A stretch of DNA of 8,486 nucleotides from an uncultured Clostridia bacterium. Lineage in GTDB: Bacteria > Bacillota > Clostridia > Oscillospirales > Acutalibacteraceae. The notes under the pieces were generated by a model, which worked only from the letters and a program-made list of their open reading frames with translations, was not told the origin of the DNA and did no database searches. The stretch lies in assembly GCA_937884625.1 (NCBI GenBank), contig CALGCE010000250.1, positions 1 through 8,486 of the forward strand, in the 5' to 3' direction. A program made the position numbers and the translations under genes. Shown piece after piece: positions 1 through 7,570 of the stretch (positions are counted from its first letter, which is position 1; each line of letters opens with the position of its first letter).

Positions 1-819
1 AACGGTTCGGACGAGATTTTGAATTTCGCATTTTCTGCTTTTTGCGATAAGGACAATCCGGCGGCGTTTGCAAATATTACATACGGTTTTTATAAAGTTT
101 TCGCACAGTATAACGGTGTACCTTACACCGAAATACCGTTAAAGGAAGATTTTACACTTGATGTAAACGATTATTTGGGTATAAACAAAACAATATTTAT
201 TGCAAACCCGAATGCACCTACGGGAATATCACTTACAAAATCCGAAATAGAAAAGATAGGTGTCTCAAATCCTGATAATGTGGTTGTTGTAGACGAGGCA
301 TACGTTGACTTTGGCGGAGAAAGTTGTATAGATTTGATACATAAATATGATAACCTGCTTGTTTGTCAGACCTTTTCAAAGTCACGCTCCCTTGCAGGGG
401 GAAGACTTGGTTTTGGTGTTGGCTGTAAAGATATAATTAACGACCTTAATACAATCAAGTATTCTACCAACCCGTATAACGTAAACCGTATGACAATGAA
501 CGCAGGTATAGGTGCCTTGTCGGACGAAAAATACTTTAAATCAAACTGTGAAAAGATAATAAAAACACGTGTTTGGACTCAAAATCAGTTAAAGAGTTTA
601 GGCTTTTCTATGACAAATTCAAAGGCGAATTTTATCTTTGCAAAACACGAAAAAGTAGGCGGTAAGGAACTTTATCTTGCTTTAAAGGAAAAGGGTGCGC
701 TTATCCGTCATTTTGAAACTGAACTGTTAAAGGATTATAACCGTATAACCGTCGGCAGTGATGAGCAGATGAAAGAATTTATCGGTATATTAAAGGAAGT
801 TTTGGAGGAAATGGTATGA
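1..819 (+). CDS. hisC: Histidinol-phosphate aminotransferase HisC (5'-truncated by window edge)
   Basis: HisC is a pyridoxal-phosphate enzyme that moves an amino group from glutamate to imidazole-acetol phosphate, giving L-histidinol phosphate. The frame is open from base 1, and its first residues, NGSDEIL, match the conserved GNGSDE segment of class I/II aminotransferases. The gene therefore enters from the left, and the in-frame TTG at 19 is not its start. About 272 residues are visible; a family length near 350 means roughly 80 N-terminal residues are missing. Visible motifs are NPNAPTG (about residues 69-75), VVDEAYVDF (about 95-103), the PLP-lysine motif TFSKSRSLAG with the lysine codon at 379-381, RLGFGVG after it, and a C-terminal LIRHFE...RITVG block. 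The TGA stop overlaps the hisB ATG by four bases, and GGAGG at 804-808 serves hisB. Only the true start is unknown. Confidence 0.96.
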   Translation, partial: NGSDEILNFAFSAFCDKDNPAAFANITYGFYKVFAQYNGVPYTEIPLKEDFTLDVNDYLGINKTIFIANPNAPTGISLTKSEIEKIGVSNPDNVVVVDEAYVDFGGESCIDLIHKYDNLLVCQTFSKSRSLAGGRLGFGVGCKDIINDLNTIKYSTNPYNVNRMTMNAGIGALSDEKYFKSNCEKIIKTRVWTQNQLKSLGFSMTNSKANFIFAKHEKVGGKELYLALKEKGALIRHFETELLKDYNRITVGSDEQMKEFIGILKEVLEEMV

Positions 820-1403
820 GAAAATCAGAGATTAAAAGAAAGACCGCCGAAACGGATATAGAACTTACCTTAAATCTTGACGGAAGCGGTAAAAGTGAGA
901 TTGATACAGGTTGCGGTTTTCTTGACCATATGATGACGCTTTTTGCATCACACGGCAGATTTGATATAGTATTAAAATGTAAGGGCGACACCTACGTTGA
1001 CTATCATCATACGGTTGAAGATATAGGTATTTCTCTCGGCAAGGCTTTTTTTGATGCACTTGGCGATAAGAAAGGTATACACCGTTACGGTGATACCGTT
1101 TTGCCTATGGACGAAACCCTTATACTTTCTGCCGTTGACTTTTCAGGTAGGGCGTATTTAGGATACGATATTGATATACCTACCCAAAAAGTAGGCGACT
1201 TTGATACCGAACTTATAGAGGAATTTTGGTTGGGATTTATCCGCAAAGCAGAGTGTGCACTGCATATAAGAATGTTTGCAGGTAAAAATTCGCACCATAT
1301 AATAGAGGGTACTTTTAAGTCGGTTGCAAGGAGCCTTAGAACGGCGGTTTCTATTGATAATGAGTTTAAAGACGAGATACCGTCAACCAAAGGAGTTTTA
1401 TAA
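816..1403 (+). CDS. hisB: Imidazoleglycerol-phosphate dehydratase HisB (monofunctional)
   Basis: HisB dehydrates imidazole-glycerol phosphate to imidazole-acetol phosphate, the substrate of HisC, in the cytoplasm. At 195 residues it has the normal length of the stand-alone dehydratase and lacks the N-terminal phosphatase domain found in enterobacterial HisB. The metal-binding histidine and acidic motifs are intact: GFLDHM (34-39), DYHHTVED (62-69) and SHHIIEGTFKSVARSLR (159-175). The conserved C-terminal PSTKGVL (189-195) is complete, so the protein is full length. The ATG at 816 overlaps the hisC stop as ATGA and sits 7 bases after GGAGG (804-808), which fixes the start. The TAA stop shares one base with the hisH ATG. 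A separate histidinol-phosphate phosphatase must be encoded elsewhere, since none is visible here. Confidence 0.97.
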   Translation: MRKSEIKRKTAETDIELTLNLDGSGKSEIDTGCGFLDHMMTLFASHGRFDIVLKCKGDTYVDYHHTVEDIGISLGKAFFDALGDKKGIHRYGDTVLPMDETLILSAVDFSGRAYLGYDIDIPTQKVGDFDTELIEEFWLGFIRKAECALHIRMFAGKNSHHIIEGTFKSVARSLRTAVSIDNEFKDEIPSTKGVL

Positions 1404-2029
1404 TGACCGCAATTATTGATTACGGTGTCGGCAATTTGTTTTCCCTTGTTTCTTCGTTTCAAAAAATAGGGGAAGATACCTTAATAACCGCTGACAATGA
1501 AGTCTTAAAAAAAGCAGACAGGATAATCTTACCCGGTGTGGGAGCGTTTTGCGATGCTATGGATAAACTTAATAATTCAGGGTTGGTACCGACACTAAAA
1601 GAGCAAATAGAAAAAGGAAAACCCGTAATGGGAATTTGTCTTGGTATGCAAATGTTGTTTGACAGAAGTTTTGAGTACGGAGAACATAAAGGATTAGGTT
1701 TTATAAGCGGAGAAGTAAGACCTATCTCAAATTTTGTAAGCGACCTTAAAATACCGCATATGGGTTGGAATTCGCTTAAAATAAAAAAAGAAAACCACCC
1801 ACTGTTTAAATATATTAAGAATAACGAATGTGTGTATTTTGTGCATTCATACTGTGCGGTAAACTGTGATGACAGTGTGATAGCATCGGCAGAATACGGT
1901 ACAGATATTACCGCAGCGGTTGCCAAAGGTAACGTTATGGGCTGTCAGTTTCACCCCGAAAAGAGCGGAAATACGGGGCTTAACATTTTAAGGGCTTTTT
2001 GTGAGATGAAAGAAGGTGCGATATGCTGA
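1403..2029 (+). CDS. hisH: Imidazole glycerol phosphate synthase glutaminase subunit HisH
   Basis: HisH is the class I glutamine amidotransferase subunit of imidazole glycerol phosphate synthase. It hydrolyses glutamine and passes ammonia to HisF. The 208 residues cover the usual length. The N-terminal IIDYGVGNL (4-12) and the LPGVGAF loop (43-49) are present. The catalytic triad is visible as Cys79 in MGICLGMQ, with His184 and Glu186 in QFHPEKSG. The start at 1403 forms TAATG with the hisB stop and lies 7 bases after AAAGGAG (1389-1395). The stop overlaps hisA by seven bases. HisF, the synthase partner, is encoded two genes downstream, so the complex components are co-transcribed. No motif residue is missing. 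Confidence 0.97.
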   Translation: MTAIIDYGVGNLFSLVSSFQKIGEDTLITADNEVLKKADRIILPGVGAFCDAMDKLNNSGLVPTLKEQIEKGKPVMGICLGMQMLFDRSFEYGEHKGLGFISGEVRPISNFVSDLKIPHMGWNSLKIKKENHPLFKYIKNNECVYFVHSYCAVNCDDSVIASAEYGTDITAAVAKGNVMGCQFHPEKSGNTGLNILRAFCEMKEGAIC

Positions 2030-2736
2030 TATATCCTGCTATTGATTTGTATGAGGGCGAGGCGGTACGCCTGTATAAAGGCGATTATGCACAAAAAACC
2101 GTTTACAGTAAAGAGCCGGAAAAGGTTGCACTTGATTTTAAAAAACAGGGTGCTACGCATATTCATCTTGTTGATTTAGAGGGCGCAAAGTTGGGTTCTA
2201 CGCCTAATTTTGAAACGGTGTTAAGTATCAAGAAAACAAGCGGACTTTTCTGTGAAATTGGTGGCGGAATACGGAATATGGACGTAATAGAAAAATATCT
2301 GTCACACGGACTTGATAGGGTAATATTGGGTACTGCCGCCGTTACAAGCAAAGGGTTTGTAGAAACCGCCGTTAAGGAATACGGAGAAAAAATCGCCGTA
2401 GGTATTGATATAAAAGACGGCTTTGTTGCCATAAAAGGATGGACGCAAAGTTCGGGTATTGATGCATTTGAGTTTTGTGAGGCTATGCAAAAAATCGGCG
2501 TTAAAACGCTGATTTGTACCGATATTTCAAAGGACGGTGCAATGATAGGAACAAATAGGGAACTTTATCGCACACTTTCAAAACGCTTTTCAATGAATAT
2601 TACGGCATCAGGCGGAGTGTCAAGTATTGACGACGTAACGGCACTCAGAAAACTCGACCTTTACGGTGCAATTATCGGCAAAGCGTATTATACGGGCGCT
2701 ATCTCGTTAAGCAAAGCAATCGGGGTGGCAAAATGA
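2023..2736 (+). CDS. hisA: Phosphoribosylformimino-AICAR-phosphate isomerase HisA
   Basis: HisA carries out the Amadori rearrangement of ProFAR to PRFAR, supplying the HisHF synthase. It is a half-barrel-duplicated TIM barrel of 237 residues, the normal length. The N-terminal YPAIDLYEGEAVRLYKGDY (4-22) contains catalytic Asp8. The second catalytic aspartate is Asp129 in GIDIKDG. A phosphate-binding GGGIR lies at 80-84, TDISKDG at 166-172 and ASGGVS at 195-200. Trp140 in the KGW motif helps to separate HisA from HisF. The start at 2023 lies inside the end of hisH (7-base overlap) and 6 bases after AGAAGG (2011-2016). Nothing in the sequence suggests the dual HisA/TrpF role of PriA, but this cannot be excluded by eye. 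Confidence 0.96.
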   Translation: MLIYPAIDLYEGEAVRLYKGDYAQKTVYSKEPEKVALDFKKQGATHIHLVDLEGAKLGSTPNFETVLSIKKTSGLFCEIGGGIRNMDVIEKYLSHGLDRVILGTAAVTSKGFVETAVKEYGEKIAVGIDIKDGFVAIKGWTQSSGIDAFEFCEAMQKIGVKTLICTDISKDGAMIGTNRELYRTLSKRFSMNITASGGVSSIDDVTALRKLDLYGAIIGKAYYTGAISLSKAIGVAK

Positions 2737-3491
2737 TAACAAAAAGAATTATACCGTGTCTTGATGTAAGGAACGGAAGCGTTGTAAAAGGTGTAAATTT
2801 TGAAGGGTTGCGTGAGATTTCCTCTCCCGTAGAACTTGCAAAATATTACAGCGAGTGCGGTGCCGACGAACTTGTATTTTATGATATAACCGCATCGTCG
2901 GACGGCAGAAAACTTTTCTGCGATATACTCTGTGAAACCGCAAAAAACGTATTTATACCCCTTACGGTAGGCGGTGGAATAAATACCGTAGAAGATTTTG
3001 ACAGAGTTTTAAAATGCGGTGCCGATAAGGTAAGCATTAATTCGGGTGCGATTAAAAATCCGAAACTTATAGGCGAAGCGGCAAAACTTTACGGTGACCA
3101 ATGTGTTGTTTTGTCGGTGGATATAAAGCGTGTAGACGGTGTATTCCGTGTCTTTGCCAAAGGCGGACGTGAAAATACGGGACTTGAAGCAATAGAGTGG
3201 ATAAAACGTGGGGTAGACAGCGGAGCAGGGGAGATAGTTGTCAATTCCATTGATACCGACGGCGTGAAAAAAGGCTTTGACCTTGAAATGCTAAACGAGG
3301 TATGTAATGCCGTAAACGTTCCCGTAATAGCATCGGGTGGAGCAGGTAAAATTGATGACTTTATTACACTTTTTAAAACTCTTCCGAAGGTCGATGCAGG
3401 ACTTGCGGCGTCTATATTCCACTTCGGCGAGGTAAAAATATCCGACTTAAAGGCTCAAATGAATAAAAACGGCATATTAGCACGATTATAA
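2733..3491 (+). CDS. hisF: Imidazole glycerol phosphate synthase cyclase subunit HisF
   Basis: HisF is the TIM-barrel cyclase subunit. It uses ammonia from HisH to turn PRFAR into imidazole-glycerol phosphate and AICAR, the latter feeding back into purine synthesis. The 252 residues are full length. The start IIPCLDVRNGSVVKGVNF (6-23) carries catalytic Asp11. The second acid is Asp130 in SVDIKRVDG. The phosphate sites TVGGGI (78-83) and IASGGAG (199-205) and the TDGVKKGFD loop (175-183) are all present. The ATG overlaps the hisA stop as ATGA. Its ribosome binding site, GGGGTGG at 2722-2728, is weak and close to the start, so translation probably depends on coupling from hisA. The TAA stop is fused to the AAGGAG that serves hisIE. 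Confidence 0.97.
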   Translation: MITKRIIPCLDVRNGSVVKGVNFEGLREISSPVELAKYYSECGADELVFYDITASSDGRKLFCDILCETAKNVFIPLTVGGGINTVEDFDRVLKCGADKVSINSGAIKNPKLIGEAAKLYGDQCVVLSVDIKRVDGVFRVFAKGGRENTGLEAIEWIKRGVDSGAGEIVVNSIDTDGVKKGFDLEMLNEVCNAVNVPVIASGGAGKIDDFITLFKTLPKVDAGLAASIFHFGEVKISDLKAQMNKNGILARL

Positions 3492-3503
3492 GGAGAAATT
3501 GTT

Positions 3504-4151
3504 ATGATAAATATTGATGAACTTAAATTTGATGAAAAGGGACTTATCCCTGCGGTAGTAGTGGACTCTGTTTCAAAGCAAGTACTGACCCTTGCGTATA
3601 TGAATAAGGAAAGCCTTAAAGTATCAATGGAAAAGGAACTGACCTGCTTTTGGAGCCGTTCGAGAAACGAACTGTGGCTTAAAGGGGAAACAAGCGGTAA
3701 CTATCAGCATATAGTGTCCATTACCGCTGATTGCGATAATGATGCACTTGTAATAACGGTAGAGCCTGACGGTCCCGCCTGTCACCTTAATACTAAATCC
3801 TGCTTTAATAATAAAGTTTTTGAGAGTGATGAGCGTAAAGACTTTTCTTATGAGCAACTTTTCGAACTTATAAGGGGAAGGAAGACCGATAAAAAAGAGG
3901 GCTCGTACACAACCTACCTTTTTGAAAAGGGACTTGATAAAATACTTAAAAAGGTCGGAGAGGAGAGCACCGAGGTAATAATCGCCGCAAAGGCAGAGGA
4001 TAAAAAGGAAACGGTTTATGAAATAGCAGACCTTACATATCACGTTATGGTGCTTATGATAGAGGCGGGAATATCACTCGAAGACATTTACAGAGAACTT
4101 GCTTCCCGTCACGTTATAGATAAAAAGGTAAAACAAGAAAAGATGACCTGA
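3504..4151 (+). CDS. hisIE: Bifunctional phosphoribosyl-AMP cyclohydrolase / phosphoribosyl-ATP pyrophosphatase HisIE
   Basis: This fused enzyme performs steps two and three of the pathway. The HisE part removes pyrophosphate from phosphoribosyl-ATP, and the HisI part opens the adenine ring of phosphoribosyl-AMP. The HisI domain (about 1-105) shows CFWSRSR (48-54), [10 protein letters not shown] (58-67), the metal-binding ADCDNDA (75-81) and [14 protein letters not shown] (88-101), with cysteines 77, 93 and 100. The HisE domain (about 115-205) shows [20 protein letters not shown] (135-154), the helix ending EVIIAAK and the EIADLTYH segment (173-180). The 215 residues are normal for HisIE. The ATG lies 8 bases after AAGGAG (3490-3495). 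It is the last his gene in the visible cluster. No hairpin terminator follows, so read-through into hppA is possible. Confidence 0.97.
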   Translation: MINIDELKFDEKGLIPAVVVDSVSKQVLTLAYMNKESLKVSMEKELTCFWSRSRNELWLKGETSGNYQHIVSITADCDNDALVITVEPDGPACHLNTKSCFNNKVFESDERKDFSYEQLFELIRGRKTDKKEGSYTTYLFEKGLDKILKKVGEESTEVIIAAKAEDKKETVYEIADLTYHVMVLMIEAGISLEDIYRELASRHVIDKKVKQEKMT

Positions 4152-4163
4152 TTATAAAAAAGT

Positions 4164-4189
4164 TTGACAAAAATTTGACAAACTGACAA
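4164..4189 (+). repeat. Triplicated TGACAA motif in the hppA promoter region
   Basis: TTGACAAA occurs at 4164-4171 and again at 4175-4182, 11 bases apart. A third partial copy, TGACAA, lies at 4184-4189. The second copy supplies the -35 hexamer of the hppA promoter and the third falls in its spacer. The first copy has no fitting -10 box. The set may be a regulator site, a duplicated -35 element or chance in AT-rich DNA. Confidence 0.6.
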
Positions 4190-4203
4190 TTTTAGTATAT
4201 AAT
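4175..4203 (+). promoter_or_regulatory. Perfect-consensus housekeeping promoter for hppA
   Basis: TTGACA at 4175-4180, a 17-base spacer and TATAAT at 4198-4203 match the primary sigma factor consensus at all twelve positions. Transcription should begin near 4210, giving a leader of about 25 bases before the hppA ATG at 4236. The probable ribosome binding site is AAAGGGA (4219-4225). This gives hppA transcription independent of the his operon. Confidence 0.85.
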
Positions 4204-4235
4204 TGAAATCTAAAATTTAAAGGGAATGGTGATTT

Positions 4236-6323
4236 ATGCAGGTATATTCAGTATTTTTGACACTTGCAGGTTCGGTATTAGCACTGCTTTTTGCAGGTAT
4301 TACTGCAAAAAAAGTACTTAAATTTGAACGTGGAAACGAACTTATGAAAAAAATATCCGATTCTGTAAAATCGGGTGCGAACGCCTATCTTAAAAGGCAG
4401 TACACGGTAGTGCTCGTATTTTTTGCGATAATGTTCTTAATACTTTCGGTAATGGCGGTTTTGGGACTTCTTACCCCGTTTGTACCGTTTGCATTTGTAA
4501 CGGGCGGTTTCTTTTCGGGACTTTCGGGATTTGTCGGTATGAAGATAGCTACTAGTGCTAACGCAAGAACGGCAAATGCTTGTATAGAGGGTCTTAATAA
4601 GGGACTTAGAGTTGCCTTTTCGGCAGGCTCGGTAATGGGCTTTACCGTAGTAGGTTTAGGTCTTTTTGATATTTCTCTTTGGTTTATACTTTTAAAGTTT
4701 GCGTTCAAACTTACACCCGATGCAATAACCGCAGCAATGCTTACTTTCGGCATGGGTGCTTCTTCAATGGCACTTTTTGCCCGTGTAGGCGGAGGCGTAT
4801 TTACAAAAGCGGCAGATGTTGGGGCAGACCTTGTAGGTAAGGTTGAAGCAGGAATTCCTGAGGACGACCCGAGAAATCCTGCCGTTATTGCCGATAACGT
4901 AGGCGATAACGTAGGCGACGTTGCAGGTATGGGTGCAGACCTTTACGAATCGTATGTAGGTTCTATCATATCTTCAATGGCTTTGGGTGTTGCGGCGTTT
5001 AAAGGCTCTGCTTACGGTGCTCTTTCGGTTCCGCTTTTAATTGCAACCGCAGGAATTTTGTGCTCTATTATCGGAACATTTTTTGTTCGCACAAAGGAAA
5101 ATGCAAGTCAAAAGGATTTGCTTAAATCACTCGGCAGAGGAACAAATTTCAGTGCAATTATGATAGCAATAGTTTCTTTTCCGATAGTTTATTTCTGTCT
5201 TGACGGGTTTAAAACAATAGGTTTATATTTTGCAATACTTGCAGGTCTTATAGCAGGTGTTTTAATAGGGCGTTCAACCGAATACTTTACATCGGATTCC
5301 TATCTGCCAACTAAAAAATTAGCAGGTAAATCGGAAACGGGAAGTGCTACCATTATAATAGGCGGTTTGGGACTTGGAATGCTTTCTACCGCTTTACCTA
5401 TTATAATAGTTGCCGCTTGTATACTTATAGCATTCTTTGTTTCAGGCGGAAAGGGCAGTGCTAATTTAGGACTGTACGGTATAGCACTTTCAGCGGTAGG
5501 TATGTTATCAACACTTGGTATTACCCTTGCAACTGATGCTTACGGTCCGGTCGCCGATAACGCAGGCGGTATAGCGGAAATGGCAGGACTTGACAGTTCT
5601 GTAAGAGAAAGAACCGACGCACTTGATTCATTGGGCAATACAACCGCCGCTACGGGCAAGGGCTTTGCAATAGGCTCCGCCGCCCTTACGGCATTGGCAC
5701 TTATGGCGTCGTATATAAATAAGGTTAAGGAAATAAGTCCTGATGCAAATACGGTGTTTGACCTTATGTCACCAACGGTTTTAGTAGGACTTTTCATAGG
5801 TACCTGCCTGCCGTTTATATTTGCGGCACTTACTATGGATTCGGTAGGAAAGGCGGCACAGTCGGTAGTAGTCGAGGTACGCAGACAGTTTAAGGAAATC
5901 GTAGGTTTAATGGAGGGCAAAGCAGATGCTGATTATGCGACCTGTGTTGACCTTTGTACAAAGGCCAGTCTTCGTGAAATGGTACTTCCCACAATAGTAG
6001 CAATAGCTGTACCGATACTGACGGGTATAATACTCGGTTATCAAGGTGTGGTAGGTATGCTCGCAGGTGCAACGGCTAGTGGATTTTTACTTGCGATATT
6101 TATGTCAAATTCGGGCGGTGCGTGGGATAACGCCAAAAAGTATATTGAAAGCGGAGTACACGGCGGTAAGGGCAGTGACCAACATAAAGCCGCAGTTGTA
6201 GGCGATACGGTAGGCGATCCGTTTAAGGACACCTCGGGTCCTGCAATTAACATTCTTATTAAACTGCTTTCTATGGTATCAATAGTATTTGCGGCGGTAG
6301 TCGTTAAATATCACATTTTGTAA
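4236..6323 (+). CDS. hppA: Membrane-bound ion-pumping inorganic pyrophosphatase (K+-dependent type, probably Na+ pumping)
   Basis: This integral membrane enzyme hydrolyses pyrophosphate and uses the energy to pump Na+ and/or H+ across the cytoplasmic membrane. The 695 residues fit the prokaryotic family and form about 16 hydrophobic helices. The first substrate-binding block runs from [13 protein letters not shown] (194-206) through EDDPRNP (209-215) to DNVGDNVGD (220-228). Other conserved blocks are [16 protein letters not shown] (434-449), [17 protein letters not shown] (624-640) and [14 protein letters not shown] (656-669). Ala471 and Gly474 in [10 protein letters not shown] occupy positions that hold Lys and Thr in K+-independent enzymes, so K+ dependence is expected. 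Glu238 in GADLYES sits where Na+-transporting members keep their gate glutamate. Ion specificity is inferred: some H+ pumps share this glutamate. It has its own promoter and no clear terminator before the next gene. Confidence 0.96.
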   Translation: MQVYSVFLTLAGSVLALLFAGITAKKVLKFERGNELMKKISDSVKSGANAYLKRQYTVVLVFFAIMFLILSVMAVLGLLTPFVPFAFVTGGFFSGLSGFVGMKIATSANARTANACIEGLNKGLRVAFSAGSVMGFTVVGLGLFDISLWFILLKFAFKLTPDAITAAMLTFGMGASSMALFARVGGGVFTKAADVGADLVGKVEAGIPEDDPRNPAVIADNVGDNVGDVAGMGADLYESYVGSIISSMALGVAAFKGSAYGALSVPLLIATAGILCSIIGTFFVRTKENASQKDLLKSLGRGTNFSAIMIAIVSFPIVYFCLDGFKTIGLYFAILAGLIAGVLIGRSTEYFTSDSYLPTKKLAGKSETGSATIIIGGLGLGMLSTALPIIIVAACILIAFFVSGGKGSANLGLYGIALSAVGMLSTLGITLATDAYGPVADNAGGIAEMAGLDSSVRERTDALDSLGNTTAATGKGFAIGSAALTALALMASYINKVKEISPDANTVFDLMSPTVLVGLFIGTCLPFIFAALTMDSVGKAAQSVVVEVRRQFKEIVGLMEGKADADYATCVDLCTKASLREMVLPTIVAIAVPILTGIILGYQGVVGMLAGATASGFLLAIFMSNSGGAWDNAKKYIESGVHGGKGSDQHKAAVVGDTVGDPFKDTSGPAINILIKLLSMVSIVFAAVVVKYHIL

Positions 6324-6345
6324 TACCCTTAAAATTTTATATAAT
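6318..6345 (+). promoter_or_regulatory. Possible promoter for the RodA/FtsW-family gene
   Basis: A perfect TATAAT at 6340-6345 is preceded, after 16 bases, by TTGTAA at 6318-6323 (4 of 6 matches), which overlaps the hppA stop codon. A start near 6352 would leave a very short leader, with the ribosome binding site almost at the 5' end. Co-transcription from hppA is equally plausible, because no terminator separates the genes. Confidence 0.45.
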
Positions 6346-6368
6346 CTAAAGAAGAGGGGTGAGTATGT

Positions 6369-7499
6369 TTGGGAAGATTAATCGGCAAAGTAGCAGATTT
6401 TATCAGAGAAACGGACAAGTTGCTTTTAAGTCTTGTACTGTTTAGTTCGCTTTACGGGTGCTTGGCGGTATTTTCGTCTACAAGATACCTTTCGAGTATG
6501 CGTCCGTTTGTTGTGCAGTTTTTGTCAATGCTTTTAGGCGTTGTATGTGCTGTTATTATATCGGCATTTGATTTTGAAACCTTTATAAAACGGTGGTATT
6601 ATTTTGCAGTTATAGGAATTATTCCCGTAATACTCACATTTTTTATAGGTTTTGCCCCTGAGGGTACCGACGATAAGGCGTGGCTTGACCTGGGGATTAC
6701 TACCTTTCAACCGTCGGAACTTCTAAAAATTTGTTTTATAGTTACGTTTTCTGCACATTTAAGTTTTGTAAAACCCAACATTAATAAGTTAAAATATCTT
6801 ATTCCCGTATGTATTCACGGTGCGTTCCCCGTACTGCTTATCCATTTTCAGGGCGATGACGGTACCGCTCTTGTATTTGCGGTTATGGTACTGTGTATGA
6901 TGTGGGCGGCAGGTGTATCGTGGAAGTATTTTTTAGGTGCACTCACGGCTGCTATAATAGCGTCACCGCTCGTATACTTTTTCGTTATGAATGAAGACCA
7001 ACGTTCAAGAATTGTAAGTATATTTGATATTGAAAGCGATATACAGGGAAGTACATATCAGCAGTATTACGGAAGAATGGCACTTGCAAACGGCAAAATT
7101 TTCGGCGAAGGACTTTTTAAGGGAGAACTTACGCAGATAGGTTTTGTACCGGAGGGACAAAACGATTTCATATTCGTAAGTATCGGAGAGGAACTTGGAT
7201 TTTTAGGCTGTATGGCGGTAATACTTCTTTTGGGCGCTGTGTGTTTGCGGAGTATCAGAATTGCACGTATTTGCAGTAAGGATAGCGGTAAACTTATATG
7301 TGTAGGCTTTTTCGGTATGATTTTTGCACAGATTATCATTAATATCGGTATGTGTACGGCGGTGTTGCCGGTAATAGGGGTTACGCTTCCGTTTTTCAGT
7401 GCGGGCGGCACTTCGCTTTTGTGTTTGTATTTAGGCGTAGGACTGGTGCTTGGCGTTTATAAACACAGAAATTCACGAACGATTTATTTGCACGATTAG
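6369..7499 (+). CDS. RodA/FtsW/SpoVE-family peptidoglycan glycosyltransferase
   Basis: SEDS-family proteins polymerise lipid II into peptidoglycan glycan strands in the cytoplasmic membrane, working with a class B penicillin-binding protein. The 376 residues are full length and mostly hydrophobic, with about ten membrane segments. Family marks are FQPSELLKI (113-121), GDDGTALVF (162-170), GEGLFKGELTQIGFVPEGQN (246-265) leading into DFIFVSIGEELGF (266-278), and PVIGVTLPFFSAGGTSLL (334-351). Asp266 matches the essential catalytic aspartate of RodA. FFSAGGTS replaces the commoner FFSYGGSS. The N-terminal ETDKLLL just before the first helix looks more like RodA than FtsW, but the exact paralogue is uncertain. 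The start is TTG at 6369, 9 bases after GAGGGG (6354-6359). An in-frame stop at 6360-6362 excludes anything earlier, and the ATG at 6365 is out of frame. A terminator follows immediately. Confidence 0.9.
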   Translation: MGRLIGKVADFIRETDKLLLSLVLFSSLYGCLAVFSSTRYLSSMRPFVVQFLSMLLGVVCAVIISAFDFETFIKRWYYFAVIGIIPVILTFFIGFAPEGTDDKAWLDLGITTFQPSELLKICFIVTFSAHLSFVKPNINKLKYLIPVCIHGAFPVLLIHFQGDDGTALVFAVMVLCMMWAAGVSWKYFLGALTAAIIASPLVYFFVMNEDQRSRIVSIFDIESDIQGSTYQQYYGRMALANGKIFGEGLFKGELTQIGFVPEGQNDFIFVSIGEELGFLGCMAVILLLGAVCLRSIRIARICSKDSGKLICVGFFGMIFAQIIINIGMCTAVLPVIGVTLPFFSAGGTSLLCLYLGVGLVLGVYKHRNSRTIYLHD

Positions 7500-7501
7500 A
7501 A

Positions 7502-7531
7502 AAAGGCAGAGAGCAAAAACTCTCTGCCTTT
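7502..7531 (+). terminator. Intrinsic terminator after the RodA/FtsW-family gene, probably bidirectional
   Basis: A perfect 12-bp stem, AAAGGCAGAGAG (7502-7513) with CTCTCTGCCTTT (7520-7531), encloses a 6-base loop and begins three bases after the stop codon. T-rich sequence follows on the plus strand. On the minus strand the stem runs into a TTTTT tract, so it can also stop transcripts arriving from the tRNA side. Confidence 0.92.
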
Positions 7532-7544
7532 AATTGTTTATTTT

Positions 7545-7561
7545 TGTCGGCGAAGCCGACA
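7545..7561. repeat. Short GC-rich palindrome (GTCGGC-GAA-GCCGAC)
   Basis: TGTCGGC at 7545-7551 and GCCGACA at 7555-7561 form a perfect 7-bp stem with a GAA loop. The GC-rich stem stands out against the AT-rich surroundings and directly abuts the heptad repeats. TTTTT precedes it, so on the minus strand it would be a second terminator-like hairpin. It may instead be one end of a dispersed repeat element together with the heptads. Confidence 0.75.
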
Positions 7562-7570
7562 CCGAAGTTA

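Noticed and set aside
19..21. TTG at 19 as the start of hisC
   Set aside because: The frame is open to base 1 and the upstream residues NGSDEI belong to the conserved aminotransferase core, so the gene begins outside the window.
1..60. T-box, his leader or operon promoter
   Set aside because: The operon's 5' end is outside the window, so its control region cannot be seen.
1085..1926. Antisense open frames over hisB and hisH, and similar ones over hisA, hppA and the RodA-family gene
   Set aside because: They are shadows of real coding frames in AT-rich DNA, with no family motifs or plausible gene spacing.
3624..4043. Open frame of 139 codons antisense to hisIE
   Set aside because: It overlaps a well-supported gene completely, shows no recognisable domain and has no separate promoter or ribosome site that I could see.
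4164..4169. First TTGACA as an independent -35 box
   Set aside because: No -10-like sequence lies 16-18 bases downstream; only the second copy has a matching TATAAT.
4893..4916. 12-base tandem repeat (GATAACGTAGGC twice) in hppA
   Set aside because: It encodes the conserved DNVGDNVGD active-site motif of membrane pyrophosphatases, so protein constraint explains the repeat.
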